Shown here piece by piece: positions 54,239 through 63,689 of a stretch of 64,000 nucleotides of DNA. The notes below the pieces were generated by a model. The model made no database searches. It had not been told where the DNA came from and saw only the letters and a program-made list of their open reading frames with translations. Source of the stretch: Bacteroidales bacterium (GTDB lineage: Bacteria; Bacteroidota; Bacteroidia; Bacteroidales; Marinilabiliaceae); the NCBI GenBank assembly GCA_024401395.1, contig JAKSLD010000014.1, positions 26,942-90,941 of the forward strand, written 5' to 3'. Position numbers and translations under genes: made by a program. The number at the start of each line of letters is the position of its first letter. The stretch's first letter is position 1.

Positions 54239-56323
54239 GTGCAATACATAAACCTCATACATTCTCTCACACGTTTCTTCATCACTCTCATCTTTATGAT
54301 GAGCGTGAATTCTCTCGTTTTTGCTCAGCAACGGACTTTATCTCAAAATAACGGAGCCGCTCCTGGCGGATTTACTGATCAGTCTAGCCGCAACCAGAAT
54401 GACAACAAACAAGGCGCAAAAGATCCTAATAAGGTGGACATCGTGCCCCATGTCAAGTCTTGGATTCTCATAGACGATATGTCTCTAGCCGACACTATCC
54501 CAGTCGACACTCTCTTGAATCTTCACCAGATAAATGACCCTATCTGGAAAAAGAATCTTATGAATGTTACTCTTGGCGTACTCGGTTCTCCATCTCGCAG
54601 TACATTCTACCCTACCATCAAAAAACATGATGGCAACATTTTCTATAACTCCCTGCTCAACTATATCCCACAGTCGGATCAGATGGTATTTTACAATACC
54701 CTTACTCCATACACAAACATAACCTACCAGATGGGCTACCCTAAACGTCGATCTGAAGAGTATGTCCATGCTTTGTTTACTCAGAATATCAACCGCCGCA
54801 CTAATATCGGCTTCCAATATTCTCTCTCAACTTCCATAGGCAAATATGACAGCCAACGAACCGACCAAAGTCGATTCCGTGTCTGGAATTCATACGACGG
54901 AGATTACTACAGGTATTACCTTAATCTCCAATACCACCATTCCGACATCAATGAAAATGGAGGTATCTTGAACGACACATTAGTCACCCACCCTAAAGAC
55001 CGTCGTAGCAAATCCGAGGAAATTCCTGTACGTCTATCCAACACTCTCAACAAACAATCTGTCTATGACATGATGTTTTCTCATTCTCTCGACCTGGGTC
55101 ATATTGAGAGGTTAGACGCTGACAGCAATGTATATGAGGTGGCTCCTGCCATAGTCCACCATACCATGTCAATACATAAGAGCCATTCTCATTTCCGAAT
55201 GAACGACTTGCAGAAATATGACACGGAGACCGACACGTCTTTCTTTACTTACCATCGAAACATAGATAAACTGAAAACGCACGATAATCGCAAATATTTT
55301 GAATTCAAGAATATTGCCGAACTTAAAATGAATGAGGAATTCAACGAACTCCTTAAGTTCGGTTTGCGCGCCTATTTCGGTATCGACGTTCACCATTACC
55401 GTACGGAAAGCCTCAACGATTCAATCCTGGATCCTGAAACAGAGAAGACTTCAATCATATTCAATAGTCGCACAAATAATGAAATAGTCACCTACTTGGG
55501 CGGACAGATTTTCAAGAATGTAGGAGAAAACCTCAAATGGAAGGCTGGCTTCCGCACATATTTTACCGACTACCGCGCTGGTGATTTAGAGGTCAATGGC
55601 GAAGTCGACTTGCGGTTCCCTCTTTTTAACCGAGAAACAAATCTCTACGGCAAGGCTTGGTACGAAACCCAAAGTCCTAGCCAATACGAAAAGAAATACT
55701 ATTCTAACCATTTCTCGTGGAATAAAGAGAACTTGCATCGTTCTCAACATTTCAAATTCGAGGGAGGTCTCCGTATGCCAGACCTACGTATGAAACTGTA
55801 CGCATTTGGCGGCATCATGAAAAACCATATCTATTTCGGATATAATTGCATACCTACTCAAAAGGAGGACGACATAGAGGTATTCGGTGTCTATGGCGAA
55901 AAGCATTTTTCTATAATAGGCTTTAATAGCAACATCCGCATTGCTTGGCAAACAACAACCGACGATTTTGTAATGCCTCTGCCTGAATTGTCTCTTCAGG
56001 CCAGCAACTACTATGAATGCCGACTCGGATTCGGAAGAGTAATGCTCCTCCAGATTGGTTTCGACGTTCGATACAATACAAAATATTATGCACCGAAATA
56101 TATGCCTGCACTCTTGCAGTTCTATGCACAGAACGAATGCAAGGTAGGTGACTATGGCTATTTCGATCCTTTCATAAACTTCCACCTCAAGCGAATCCGA
56201 GTATACGTCAAGTACGACCATATCAACAGTGCTTGGAGATCTAAGAATTATTTCCATACTACTGGATACCCAGCAGCTACTGGTTCATTCAAGTTTGGAC
56301 TATCGTGGAATTTCTACGATTAG
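54239..56323 (+). CDS. Putative outer-membrane porin (Porin_10-like)
   Basis: A 694-residue exported barrel protein. The GTG start at 54239 gives a signal peptide (RFFITLIFMMSVNSLVFAQ). NVTLGVLGSPSRSTFYPTI, FYNTLTPYTNITYQMGYPKRRSEEYVHALFTQNINRRTNIGFQYSL and the aromatic C-terminal strand ending FGLSWNFYD match the Bacteroidetes putative porin family (PF14121-type). The substrate is unknown. It starts 5 bases after the second siaC-like gene, so it is probably translated from the same message, an unusual partner for a signalling module. Confidence 0.82.
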   Translation: MQYINLIHSLTRFFITLIFMMSVNSLVFAQQRTLSQNNGAAPGGFTDQSSRNQNDNKQGAKDPNKVDIVPHVKSWILIDDMSLADTIPVDTLLNLHQINDPIWKKNLMNVTLGVLGSPSRSTFYPTIKKHDGNIFYNSLLNYIPQSDQMVFYNTLTPYTNITYQMGYPKRRSEEYVHALFTQNINRRTNIGFQYSLSTSIGKYDSQRTDQSRFRVWNSYDGDYYRYYLNLQYHHSDINENGGILNDTLVTHPKDRRSKSEEIPVRLSNTLNKQSVYDMMFSHSLDLGHIERLDADSNVYEVAPAIVHHTMSIHKSHSHFRMNDLQKYDTETDTSFFTYHRNIDKLKTHDNRKYFEFKNIAELKMNEEFNELLKFGLRAYFGIDVHHYRTESLNDSILDPETEKTSIIFNSRTNNEIVTYLGGQIFKNVGENLKWKAGFRTYFTDYRAGDLEVNGEVDLRFPLFNRETNLYGKAWYETQSPSQYEKKYYSNHFSWNKENLHRSQHFKFEGGLRMPDLRMKLYAFGGIMKNHIYFGYNCIPTQKEDDIEVFGVYGEKHFSIIGFNSNIRIAWQTTTDDFVMPLPELSLQASNYYECRLGFGRVMLLQIGFDVRYNTKYYAPKYMPALLQFYAQNECKVGDYGYFDPFINFHLKRIRVYVKYDHINSAWRSKNYFHTTGYPAATGSFKFGLSWNFYD

Positions 56324-56420
56324 TACACTACTTTCCTGTTTTACCCCCAAATAGTCTAACACAACCCTCTCTCATGATAGCACACAAAGGCTATCGTGAT
56401 ACTGTACTTATACCATTTAT

Positions 56421-56469
56421 AATAAAAAATTACGATGAACAAGGGACTTCTCCGTATATAGACCGAGTG
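56421..56469 (+). repeat. MNKG dispersed element, copy 5
   Basis: AATAAAAAATTACG then ATGAACAAGGG and ACTTCTC. The ATG at 56435 opens MNKGLLRI, ended by TAG at 56459-56461. The TAG is part of an 11-bp tandem repeat that follows. It lies in the 312-base gap between the porin and the SpoIIE gene, where I see no protein-coding gene. Confidence 0.75.
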
Positions 56470-56489
56470 TAGACCGAGTATAGACCGAG
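56457..56489 (+). repeat. 11-bp tandem repeat, three units
   Basis: TATAGACCGAG, TGTAGACCGAG and TATAGACCGAG follow each other without gap; GACCGAG starts at 56461, 56472 and 56483. The array grows out of the end of repeat copy 5. Eleven bases is close to one helical turn. Confidence 0.75.
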
Positions 56490-56584
56490 ACTACAAAAGC
56501 CAAATCTACAGCGACTACGCAATATTCTAAAGCGGAGGACAATTAGAATCATCATGGCAGTAGAATAGTTTTCTCTCCTCTCTT

Positions 56585-56616
56585 CTTGCTCTATCCGCCA
56601 ATAATTAGTACTTTTG
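56585..56616 (+). promoter_or_regulatory. Promoter of the SpoIIE phosphatase gene
   Basis: CTTG at 56585-56588 and TACTTTTG at 56609-56616 are 20 bases apart, a good TTTG-N20-TAnnTTTG match. Transcription should start near 56623, about 13 bases before the ATG at 56636. The phosphatase gene is therefore likely to be transcribed independently of the porin. Confidence 0.6.
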
Positions 56617-56635
56617 AAGTAACATAACAAACTAT

Positions 56636-58612
56636 ATGTATCCCGAGCTTAGAAACATATTAACGACAATCGTCTACGTCTTCACATTCTCTCTATGTGT
56701 GCAAGCTCAGAAGTTTTCTCAGTCTCCTGACATATACAACAGCATAGTGGCGAATTGTGATTCTGCCCGTCATGACACAAATGCGGAAAGTATGTATCGT
56801 CACGCCCACAAGGCTGTCATGTTGGCCAACTCTATCAAACCACGTTCCGCTATGGAAACAGACAGTGTCGCCTTCTACAAGTCCGAGGCTCTATACTACA
56901 TTGGCAAATACTACAAGAAAATTGGTCAGAACACATCAAATACCAACTACTTCAAACTTGCGAAAAACTACTTCAATGATGTCATCAGACTCCGTAAGAC
57001 GTTATCCTCTGTCCCAGACCTCACAGAAGTATTCAACAGCCTTGCATCTACATACTACCTTAATAATCAGCCTGACTCAGCGGTCATAATATACAAGAAT
57101 AATATCGACCTCTGTCAGAAAAATGGCAATATGCGTTCCTTAGCCAAAGCCTACCACAATCTAGGGCGTTTGTACCATCAAACCGAACAGACTCAACTGG
57201 CAGAAGCAAATCTATTAAGCGCCTTGAGAATCCGCCAGATGATAGGCGACCGGACTAACATAGCTTCCACATACGTAGAATTGAGCGATGTATACGCCAC
57301 CCTAGGCGACTTGGACAAAGCTAATTCCTATATTCTGAAAGCGCTTCAGACTTCTGCCGACAAACATACATACGTCACGTATGCCAATATACTCCACGCA
57401 TCATATCTTGACTCCCGAAAGCGAATGGAAACCGTGCAGGCCTTGACATACCTCGAAAAAGAGATGTCGGTCCGAGATTCCATTGCTAAGCATAATAGTC
57501 ATAATATGGTGGCTGAAAAAGAAACTAGATATCAGATTCAGATCACTGAAAGCAGAATAGAGGCCATCGAAAAGCAGAATGAGATAGACACTCTGCGACA
57601 AATGCAAAAAGCAGAGAACGATAATAACTATCATGTAGTTGCCACTATTCTCCTACTCATAGTCGTTTCTGGTTTTGCAATATATTTCTTCCGTCAAAAC
57701 AGCAACAACAAGAAGTTGGTAAGCAACCTCCAGTCTCAAAACAAAATCATCCAAAGACAATCGGAGGAATTGTCTCACCAACGCGACAAATTATCAGAGG
57801 TATACGAATCTACCCACGACAGCATCCGTTACGCCAGCAAGATTCAGCTAAAGGTAATGAATGGCGCTAACGACATAAAGGATATTTTCCCCCTCTCTTT
57901 TGTATTCTACAAACCAAAAGAGATTGTAAGCGGTGATTTCTATTTCGTCAAACAAATAGGAGAATACAAGATTGCGGCGGTTGCCGACTGCACTGGCCAT
58001 GGTATGCCGGCAGCATTGCTTTCCATACTATGCTTCAACTTCCTCAGTGAAGAACTAGTCTCGACCCCTATGCGCCATGCAAATGAAATTCTCGAATCAC
58101 TACGCTCTCGCATCAAAGATACACTATACACCAAAAATTCCAATGACACCGTATTAGATGGATGCGACATGGGCATAGTCATCTATAAAGAAGGCAGCGC
58201 CCAGATCGAATACTCTGGCGCCAATATTGATTTATACATCACAAGACAAAGACGAAACGAGCATTCAGCAGAGCGCGATATCGAAGTATTACGCGCCACA
58301 CATAACCCATTAGGTTGGTTTCTAAAGGAACAGCCGTTCAAGCTCTACACTGCAAACCTCAATACTGGAGACGAAATCTACATGCTCACAGACGGCTACA
58401 AAGACCAAATGAGTAAAGACGGTACATTTGGAGTAATCAGAATCAAGAAACTATTGAGCCGAATAGCAAATCTGACCATAAATGAACAACGCAGAGAAGT
58501 TCAATCTACATTCTCTGCGTGGATGGATACATTCGAACAAGTCGATGATGTGACCCTTCTAGGTATTAAATTCCAACCTAAAAAGCAAAAAGAAGAATCA
58601 CAGGAGGCCTAA
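56636..58612 (+). CDS. TPR sensor with SpoIIE/PP2C phosphatase domain
   Basis: A 658-residue signalling protein. A signal-like N-terminus (TTIVYVFTFSLCVQAQ) is followed by a periplasmic region with five or six TPR-like repeats (about 25-290, including AYHNLGRLYHQTEQTQLAEANLLSAL). One transmembrane helix (VVATILLLIVVSGFAIYFF, about residues 338-356), a coiled coil (about 360-400) and a cytoplasmic PP2C domain come next. Metal-binding motifs are SGDFYFV, VADCTGHGMPAALLS, GCDMGIVIY, LTDGYKDQ and DDVTLLGIKF. By analogy with SiaA it would dephosphorylate the SiaC-like proteins encoded just upstream. The 3' end overlaps the converging sufT gene by 15 bases. Confidence 0.88.
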   Translation: MYPELRNILTTIVYVFTFSLCVQAQKFSQSPDIYNSIVANCDSARHDTNAESMYRHAHKAVMLANSIKPRSAMETDSVAFYKSEALYYIGKYYKKIGQNTSNTNYFKLAKNYFNDVIRLRKTLSSVPDLTEVFNSLASTYYLNNQPDSAVIIYKNNIDLCQKNGNMRSLAKAYHNLGRLYHQTEQTQLAEANLLSALRIRQMIGDRTNIASTYVELSDVYATLGDLDKANSYILKALQTSADKHTYVTYANILHASYLDSRKRMETVQALTYLEKEMSVRDSIAKHNSHNMVAEKETRYQIQITESRIEAIEKQNEIDTLRQMQKAENDNNYHVVATILLLIVVSGFAIYFFRQNSNNKKLVSNLQSQNKIIQRQSEELSHQRDKLSEVYESTHDSIRYASKIQLKVMNGANDIKDIFPLSFVFYKPKEIVSGDFYFVKQIGEYKIAAVADCTGHGMPAALLSILCFNFLSEELVSTPMRHANEILESLRSRIKDTLYTKNSNDTVLDGCDMGIVIYKEGSAQIEYSGANIDLYITRQRRNEHSAERDIEVLRATHNPLGWFLKEQPFKLYTANLNTGDEIYMLTDGYKDQMSKDGTFGVIRIKKLLSRIANLTINEQRREVQSTFSAWMDTFEQVDDVTLLGIKFQPKKQKEESQEA

Positions 58613-58912
58613 TTCCAGCTTTGCCTCTTCTGTCAGGTTATCCTGCGACCATGCCGGATCAAATGTCAGGTTAACCTCAACCTCACCTACACCTTCTATA
58701 CCCTTTATCTTCTCCATCACCTCTTCAGGCAACGTCTCTGCAACCGGACAGTTCGGTGCAGTCAAAGTCATCAATATTCTGACATCCTTACCCTCTACAT
58801 TAATCTCATAAATAAGGCCAAGATCGTAGATATTGACTGGTATTTCAGGGTCATATATAGTCTTCAGAGCATCAATTACAAACGACTCCAAAGGTATCTC
58901 AAATTGCTCCAT
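58598..58912 (-). CDS. sufT: SufT-like MIP18 family protein
   Basis: A 104-residue DUF59/MIP18-family protein involved in Fe-S cluster maturation. The N-terminus has VIDALKTIYDPEIPVNIYDLGLIYEINV and the family cysteine lies in LTAPNCPVAETLPE. The C-terminus has VNLTFDPAWSQDNL. I start at the ATG at 58912; a GTG at 58918 would add two residues. Last gene of the suf row, 6-12 bases after sufE. Confidence 0.9.
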   Translation of the reverse strand: MEQFEIPLESFVIDALKTIYDPEIPVNIYDLGLIYEINVEGKDVRILMTLTAPNCPVAETLPEEVMEKIKGIEGVGEVEVNLTFDPAWSQDNLTEEAKLELGLL

Positions 58913-58924
58913 AATCACTACTAC

Positions 58925-59353
58925 TTATTTTTGCTTAGCATCGAATGCCATAGCATAGTACTTCATCTGCTTAATCATCGCCAATAGACCATTCGAACGA
59001 GTAGGTGTGAGATTCTCCTTCAATCCAATATCATCTATAAAATGCAACTCCGCATTCAATATCTCTTGTGGTTTATGACCACTCAACACTCTCAGCAAGA
59101 GACCAACGATTCCCTTGACTATGATTGCATCGCTGTCAGCCTGAAATACTACATTTCCCTCTGCATCAAGGTCAGCATATATCCAAACCGTCGATTGACA
59201 GCCTTCAATAATATTTTGTGGAGTACGATGCTCCTCTGGATATGCCGGCATATCATTTCCGAGCTCTATCAGGAGCGAATACTTGTCCATCCAATCATCA
59301 AAACCAGAGAACTCATCAACTATCTCTGCCTGTATCTCTTCTATTGTATTCAT
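58925..59353 (-). CDS. sufE: Cysteine desulfuration protein SufE
   Basis: A 142-residue SufE that accepts persulfide sulfur from SufS. The acceptor cysteine is in IIEGCQSTVWIYADL (about residue 51). DSDAIIVKGIVGLLLRVLSGHKPQEI and the C-terminal SNGLLAMIKQMK are family features. It lies 5 bases after sufS. Confidence 0.94.
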   Translation of the reverse strand: MNTIEEIQAEIVDEFSGFDDWMDKYSLLIELGNDMPAYPEEHRTPQNIIEGCQSTVWIYADLDAEGNVVFQADSDAIIVKGIVGLLLRVLSGHKPQEILNAELHFIDDIGLKENLTPTRSNGLLAMIKQMKYYAMAFDAKQK

Positions 59354-59358
59354 TTCTC

Positions 59359-60582
59359 TTATTTACTCAACATATTGGCTGCCACTCTGACAGCCTTTAC
59401 AAATTGGTCAATATCCAACTTATCATTATAGATACCGAACGATGCTCTCACCGTACCTGGGATACCAAGCCGCTCCATCAATGGCTGAGCGCAGTGATGG
59501 CCAGTACGTACTGCCACGCCCGACTTATCAAGTATCATACCGACATCATAAGGATGTGCGTTATCTATCATAAATGATATCGCGCCACTCCTCTTTTGCG
59601 GATTACCGATGATAGTCACGTTTACCAATTTCTGAAGCTGCCCGAGAGTATATTGTATCAGCACCTGCTCATGAGCCTCTATATATTGGAATCCTATCTG
59701 GTCAACGAATTTCAATGCCTCGGCTAAAGCTATTACACCCACATAATTAGGTGTTCCTGCCTCAAACTTAAATGGAATAACATTATACGTTGTACCAGAG
59801 AAAGAAACCTTCTCTATCATCTCGCCACCTCCGTGATATGGCACCATCTTATCCAGATACTCCCTCTTGCCATACAACACTCCGATACCTGTAGGCGCAT
59901 ATACCTTATGACCAGAGAACGCCAAGAAATCACAATCTATATCCTGAACGTCAACTGCCATGTGTGGTACACTCTGTGCACCATCCACCAATACAGGAAT
60001 ATTCTTAGCATGAGCCTTAGCTACGATATCTTTCACAGGATTAACAGTACCCAAAACATTAGACACATGCGTCACACAAAGAATCTTAGTCCTTTCGTTC
60101 AACAAAGTGTCCAGTTGTGCCAGATCCAAGTCGCCATTATCCAAAATAGGCAACACACGAAGCGTCATACCCTTACGTTGACAGAGCATCTGCCAAGGTA
60201 CAATATTCGAGTGATGCTCCATCTCCGTCACTACAATCTCGTCACCCTCCTTGCAGAAAGTCTCACCAAACGAGAAAGCCAAAAGGTTTATAGATTCTGT
60301 TGTACCTCGAGTAAAGATTATCTCAGCATCTTCTCTAGCATTCAGGTGTCGTGCCACTACCCTACGAGCTTCCTCCATCAAGTCTGTACATTGATTACTG
60401 AGGTAATGCACACCACGATGAACATTACTATTCAAATGCTCATATATATAACGCATCTTATCCAATACACAGTTTGGCTTCTGCGTAGTTGCGCCATTAT
60501 CCAAGTAGACTAATGGCTTGGAATAAATCTTCTCATAAAGAATTGAGAAGTGTCTGCGAATGTCAAATTCTTCTGGCGTCAT
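59359..60582 (-). CDS. sufS: Cysteine desulfurase SufS
   Basis: A 407-residue PLP-dependent group II cysteine desulfurase that mobilises sulfur for Fe-S clusters. YLDNGATTQKP at the start, TRGTTESINLLA, EMEHHSNIVPWQ and the PLP lysine in DFLAFSGHKVYAPTGIG are visible. The catalytic cysteine lies in VRTGHHCAQPLM, within the short loop typical of SufS. Ten bases after sufD. Confidence 0.95.
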   Translation of the reverse strand: MTPEEFDIRRHFSILYEKIYSKPLVYLDNGATTQKPNCVLDKMRYIYEHLNSNVHRGVHYLSNQCTDLMEEARRVVARHLNAREDAEIIFTRGTTESINLLAFSFGETFCKEGDEIVVTEMEHHSNIVPWQMLCQRKGMTLRVLPILDNGDLDLAQLDTLLNERTKILCVTHVSNVLGTVNPVKDIVAKAHAKNIPVLVDGAQSVPHMAVDVQDIDCDFLAFSGHKVYAPTGIGVLYGKREYLDKMVPYHGGGEMIEKVSFSGTTYNVIPFKFEAGTPNYVGVIALAEALKFVDQIGFQYIEAHEQVLIQYTLGQLQKLVNVTIIGNPQKRSGAISFMIDNAHPYDVGMILDKSGVAVRTGHHCAQPLMERLGIPGTVRASFGIYNDKLDIDQFVKAVRVAANMLSK

Positions 60583-60591
60583 AGCAATGTT

Positions 60592-61332
60592 CTAATCAAA
60601 TAAAGAATTAGTCAATCTTTCTCGTACCTCCTCAATCGGAATCAGGCTGACTACTTCTGCTGCATACGCCGCAGTCAGCATCTTCCGTGCCGTATCCTCA
60701 TCTATACCACGCTGCTGCATATAGAAGAGCTGCACAGGGTCAAGCTGACCTGTTGTAGCGCCATGACTACATTTCACGTCATCAGCATATATCACCAACT
60801 GAGGTTCTGCATGAACCTTTGCCTTTGGCGATATCAATATATTGCGATTCGTCTGCTGGGCATTCGTCTTCTGTGCATTAGGCTGCACTATAATCATACC
60901 CTCAAACGAAGCTTTAGATTCTCCATCAAGAGCACCCTTGTACAACTGCTTAGTAGTACAATGGCTAACCTCGTGATATACAACTGTCCTGTTATCTACC
61001 ACTTCAGCATTATCTGTCAGATAGAGACCATTCAAAGTCAATTCTGCCCCTTCGCCTTGCAGTCTTACCTCAACATCATTCTTGATATCCACTGAATGAA
61101 GAGTAATGGTTGACATGGAGAGCGAACTATTCGACTGCTGAGCCACACGGACTACGCATCTCTTCGAAGATTTCACATTCTCCTGAAGAAATACGACATC
61201 CAAATGAGCGCCGTCGGAGAGAGCCACTTTCACATTCACCTCTGCAGGTGACTGCTCATCGAAGCTCAACACCTCTTGCCTAGACTCATTAGCAGTCAGA
61301 ACTATATTAATATTCTGTTCTCTGATATTCAT
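60592..61332 (-). CDS. sufD: Fe-S assembly scaffold protein SufD
   Basis: A 246-residue SufD, shorter than the roughly 420-residue proteobacterial form because most of the N-terminal domain is missing. The C-terminal beta-helix and helical end are clear: ILISPKAKVHAEPQLVIYADDVKCSHGATTGQLD, with the conserved histidine, then FYMQQRGIDEDTARKMLTAAYAAEVV. It would pair with SufB in the SufBC2D scaffold. Nine bases after sufC. Confidence 0.92.
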   Translation of the reverse strand: MNIREQNINIVLTANESRQEVLSFDEQSPAEVNVKVALSDGAHLDVVFLQENVKSSKRCVVRVAQQSNSSLSMSTITLHSVDIKNDVEVRLQGEGAELTLNGLYLTDNAEVVDNRTVVYHEVSHCTTKQLYKGALDGESKASFEGMIIVQPNAQKTNAQQTNRNILISPKAKVHAEPQLVIYADDVKCSHGATTGQLDPVQLFYMQQRGIDEDTARKMLTAAYAAEVVSLIPIEEVRERLTNSLFD

Positions 61333-61341
61333 ACCACAAAA

Positions 61342-62094
61342 TCAATCAGGGAATTGCTCCTTAATCCAATCATACCCCTTCTCCTCCAATTCCAGAGCGA
61401 GTTCCTTCGTACCTGTCATCACAATACGGCCATGGTACAGAATATGGATATAGTCGGGAACAATATAATCAAGCAAACGCTGATAGTGAGTAATCACTAT
61501 CGTTGCATTATTCTCTGTCTTCAGTTTTGTCACGCCCGATGCACAAATACGGAGAGCATCGATATCCAATCCTGAATCCGTCTCATCCAGAATACGAAGT
61601 GTAGGCTCCAGCATTGCCATCTGGAAGATCTCATTCTTCTTCTTCTCGCCACCAGAAAAGCCCTCGTTGACCGAACGGTTAGTCAATTTTGAGTCGATCT
61701 CAACTATCGACTTCTTCTCCTTCATAAGTTTCAAGAACTCTGCAGCCGAAAGAGGTTCCTTGCCCTGATACTTACGTTTTGCGTTAAGAGCAGTCTTGAG
61801 GAAATTCGACATCGACACACCAGGAATCTCTACTGGGTACTGGAAAGAGAGGAACAGACCTTCATTTGCACGATCGGATGGTGCCATCTCAAGAAGATTC
61901 TTACCATTGAATGTTACCTCTCCATCTGTAACCGTATAGGCCGGATTACCTGCCAATACCGATGACAAAGTAGACTTACCCGAACCATTAGGGCCCATGA
62001 TAGCATGCACCTCTCCTGGCTTAATATGGAGATTGATACCTCTCAATATTTCCTTACCATCAACTGTGGCATGAAGATTCTTTATATCTAGCAT
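61342..62094 (-). CDS. sufC: Fe-S assembly ATPase SufC
   Basis: A 250-residue ABC-type ATPase of the SufBCD scaffold. Walker A is IMGPNGSGKSTLSSVLAG, the signature is NEGFSGGEKKKNEIFQMAML and Walker B runs into LRILDETDSGLD. The H-loop reads VITHYQRL. It has no membrane partner, as expected for SufC. Between sufB and sufD. Confidence 0.96.
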   Translation of the reverse strand: MLDIKNLHATVDGKEILRGINLHIKPGEVHAIMGPNGSGKSTLSSVLAGNPAYTVTDGEVTFNGKNLLEMAPSDRANEGLFLSFQYPVEIPGVSMSNFLKTALNAKRKYQGKEPLSAAEFLKLMKEKKSIVEIDSKLTNRSVNEGFSGGEKKKNEIFQMAMLEPTLRILDETDSGLDIDALRICASGVTKLKTENNATIVITHYQRLLDYIVPDYIHILYHGRIVMTGTKELALELEEKGYDWIKEQFPD

Positions 62095-62115
62095 AACAAT
62101 ACTTTTTCAAATTAA

Positions 62116-63537
62116 TTATCCGACGCTACCCTCAAGCGAAACCTGCAACAACCTCTGTGCCTCAACAGCGAACTCCATTGGCAATTTCGAGAGAACATCC
62201 TTGGCATAACCATTTACAATCAGACCAATTGCATCCTCCTCCGAAATACCTCTTTGCATACAGTAGAACAACTGATCCTCAGAAATCTTACTTGTCGTAG
62301 CCTCATGTTCGAACTGAGCTGTTGGATTCTGTATATCAGAATATGGGAAAGTATGGGCACCGCACTTATCTCCAAGAAGAAGCGAGTCACACACAGAATA
62401 ATTTCTTGCTCTATGAGCACCTGGCGCCATTTTCACCAAACCTCTATAGCTATTCTGGCTCTTTCCTGCCGAAATACCCTTACTGATAATAGTGGAACGA
62501 GTGTCAGCACCAAGGTGTATCATCTTAGTACCAGTATCAGCCTGTTGGTGATTATTCGTAACTGCCACAGAATAGAATTCGCCGACACTATTATTACCCT
62601 TCAATACACACGACGGATATTTCCAAGTAATAGCCGAACCCGTCTCGACCTGAGTCCAAGATATCTTTGAATTATCACCTGCGCACAGCGCACGTTTAGT
62701 AACAAAGTTATATATACCGCCCTTACCGTCCTTATCACCAGGATACCAGTTCTGAACAGTAGAATACTTCACTTCTGCGTTTGTATTAACAACAATTTCC
62801 ACTATAGCAGCGTGGAGCTGATTCTCATCTCGCTGAGGTGCTGTACATCCCTCAAGATATGAAACATACGAATCATCATCAGCCACTATCAACGTTCTTT
62901 CAAACTGACCAGTCTTTGTTGCATTTATACGGAAATACGTAGACAATTCCATTGGACATCGAACCCCCTTAGGAATATATACGAACGAGCCATCAGAGAA
63001 TACCGCCGAATTGAGCGCAGCATAGAAATTATCAGCATACGACACGACTGAACCGAGATACTTCTTCACCAGATCAGGATATTCCTTTATAGCCTCACTT
63101 ATTGAGCAGAATATCACCCCCTTTTCTGCGAGAGTCTTTCTGAATGTAGTCTTTACCGAAGTCGAATCCAACACTGCATCTACAGCAACATTAGACAAAG
63201 CCTTCTGCTCATCCAATGGAATACCAAGCTTATCAAAAGTCTTACGTATTTCAGGATCCACCTCGTCCATACTCTGGAGTTTCGGCTTATTAACAGGAGC
63301 TGCATAATAGCTGATATCCTGAAAATTAATCTCAGGAATAGTAAGATGAGCCCAAGTTGGCTGCTTCAGAGTCAGCCAATGGCGATATGCTTTAAGACGG
63401 AATTCGAGCATAAACTCAGGCTCTTCCTTTTTAGAAGAGATAAGGCGTACGATATCTTCAGAGAGACCCTTTGCAATGGTCTCAGTCTCAATATCACTCG
63501 AGAAACCGTATTTATATTCGTCGTTATCTATCTGCAT
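62116..63537 (-). CDS. sufB: Fe-S assembly scaffold protein SufB
   Basis: A 473-residue SufB, the main scaffold subunit. The N-terminus has [23 protein letters not shown]. The beta-helix core includes [35 protein letters not shown] and the region ending [27 protein letters not shown], where the SufB cysteine/glutamate relay lies. It is the first gene of the sufBCDSE-T operon and is preceded by a good promoter. Confidence 0.96.
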   Translation of the reverse strand: MQIDNDEYKYGFSSDIETETIAKGLSEDIVRLISSKKEEPEFMLEFRLKAYRHWLTLKQPTWAHLTIPEINFQDISYYAAPVNKPKLQSMDEVDPEIRKTFDKLGIPLDEQKALSNVAVDAVLDSTSVKTTFRKTLAEKGVIFCSISEAIKEYPDLVKKYLGSVVSYADNFYAALNSAVFSDGSFVYIPKGVRCPMELSTYFRINATKTGQFERTLIVADDDSYVSYLEGCTAPQRDENQLHAAIVEIVVNTNAEVKYSTVQNWYPGDKDGKGGIYNFVTKRALCAGDNSKISWTQVETGSAITWKYPSCVLKGNNSVGEFYSVAVTNNHQQADTGTKMIHLGADTRSTIISKGISAGKSQNSYRGLVKMAPGAHRARNYSVCDSLLLGDKCGAHTFPYSDIQNPTAQFEHEATTSKISEDQLFYCMQRGISEEDAIGLIVNGYAKDVLSKLPMEFAVEAQRLLQVSLEGSVG

Positions 63538-63563
63538 TTATCTAGATGATTGAATATGCGATG

Positions 63564-63591
63564 CAAAAGTAGCAAAAAGTGAACAATCAAA
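63564..63591 (-). promoter_or_regulatory. suf operon promoter
   Basis: On the minus strand TTTG (63591-63588) and TACTTTTG (63571-63564) are 16 bases apart, followed by 26 bases of leader before the sufB ATG. The -7 box is a perfect consensus; the spacer is shorter than the usual 19-20. No clear Fur- or IscR-type site is recognisable by eye. Confidence 0.5.
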
Positions 63592-63677
63592 CGAAATATT
63601 AACTTAGTTTATGAGCGGGCAACTCTTAATAGATGTGAAAATACATCCGACCACGAACAACGTAAAGAAAAAAAATA

Positions 63678-63685
63678 TATCTTTG
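63678..63685 (+). promoter_or_regulatory. -7 box of the small RNA promoter
   Basis: TATCTTTG, a perfect TAnnTTTG, on the strand opposite to sufB. Transcription would begin near 63690-63692, just at the 5' side of the first hairpin. Confidence 0.5.
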
Positions 63686-63689
63686 CGTT

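Noticed and set aside
56430..56630. A 66-codon minus-strand frame in the porin-SpoIIE gap.
   Set aside because: It is read from the repeat region, is rich in Arg/Tyr/Ser and lacks a start context; no domain is visible.
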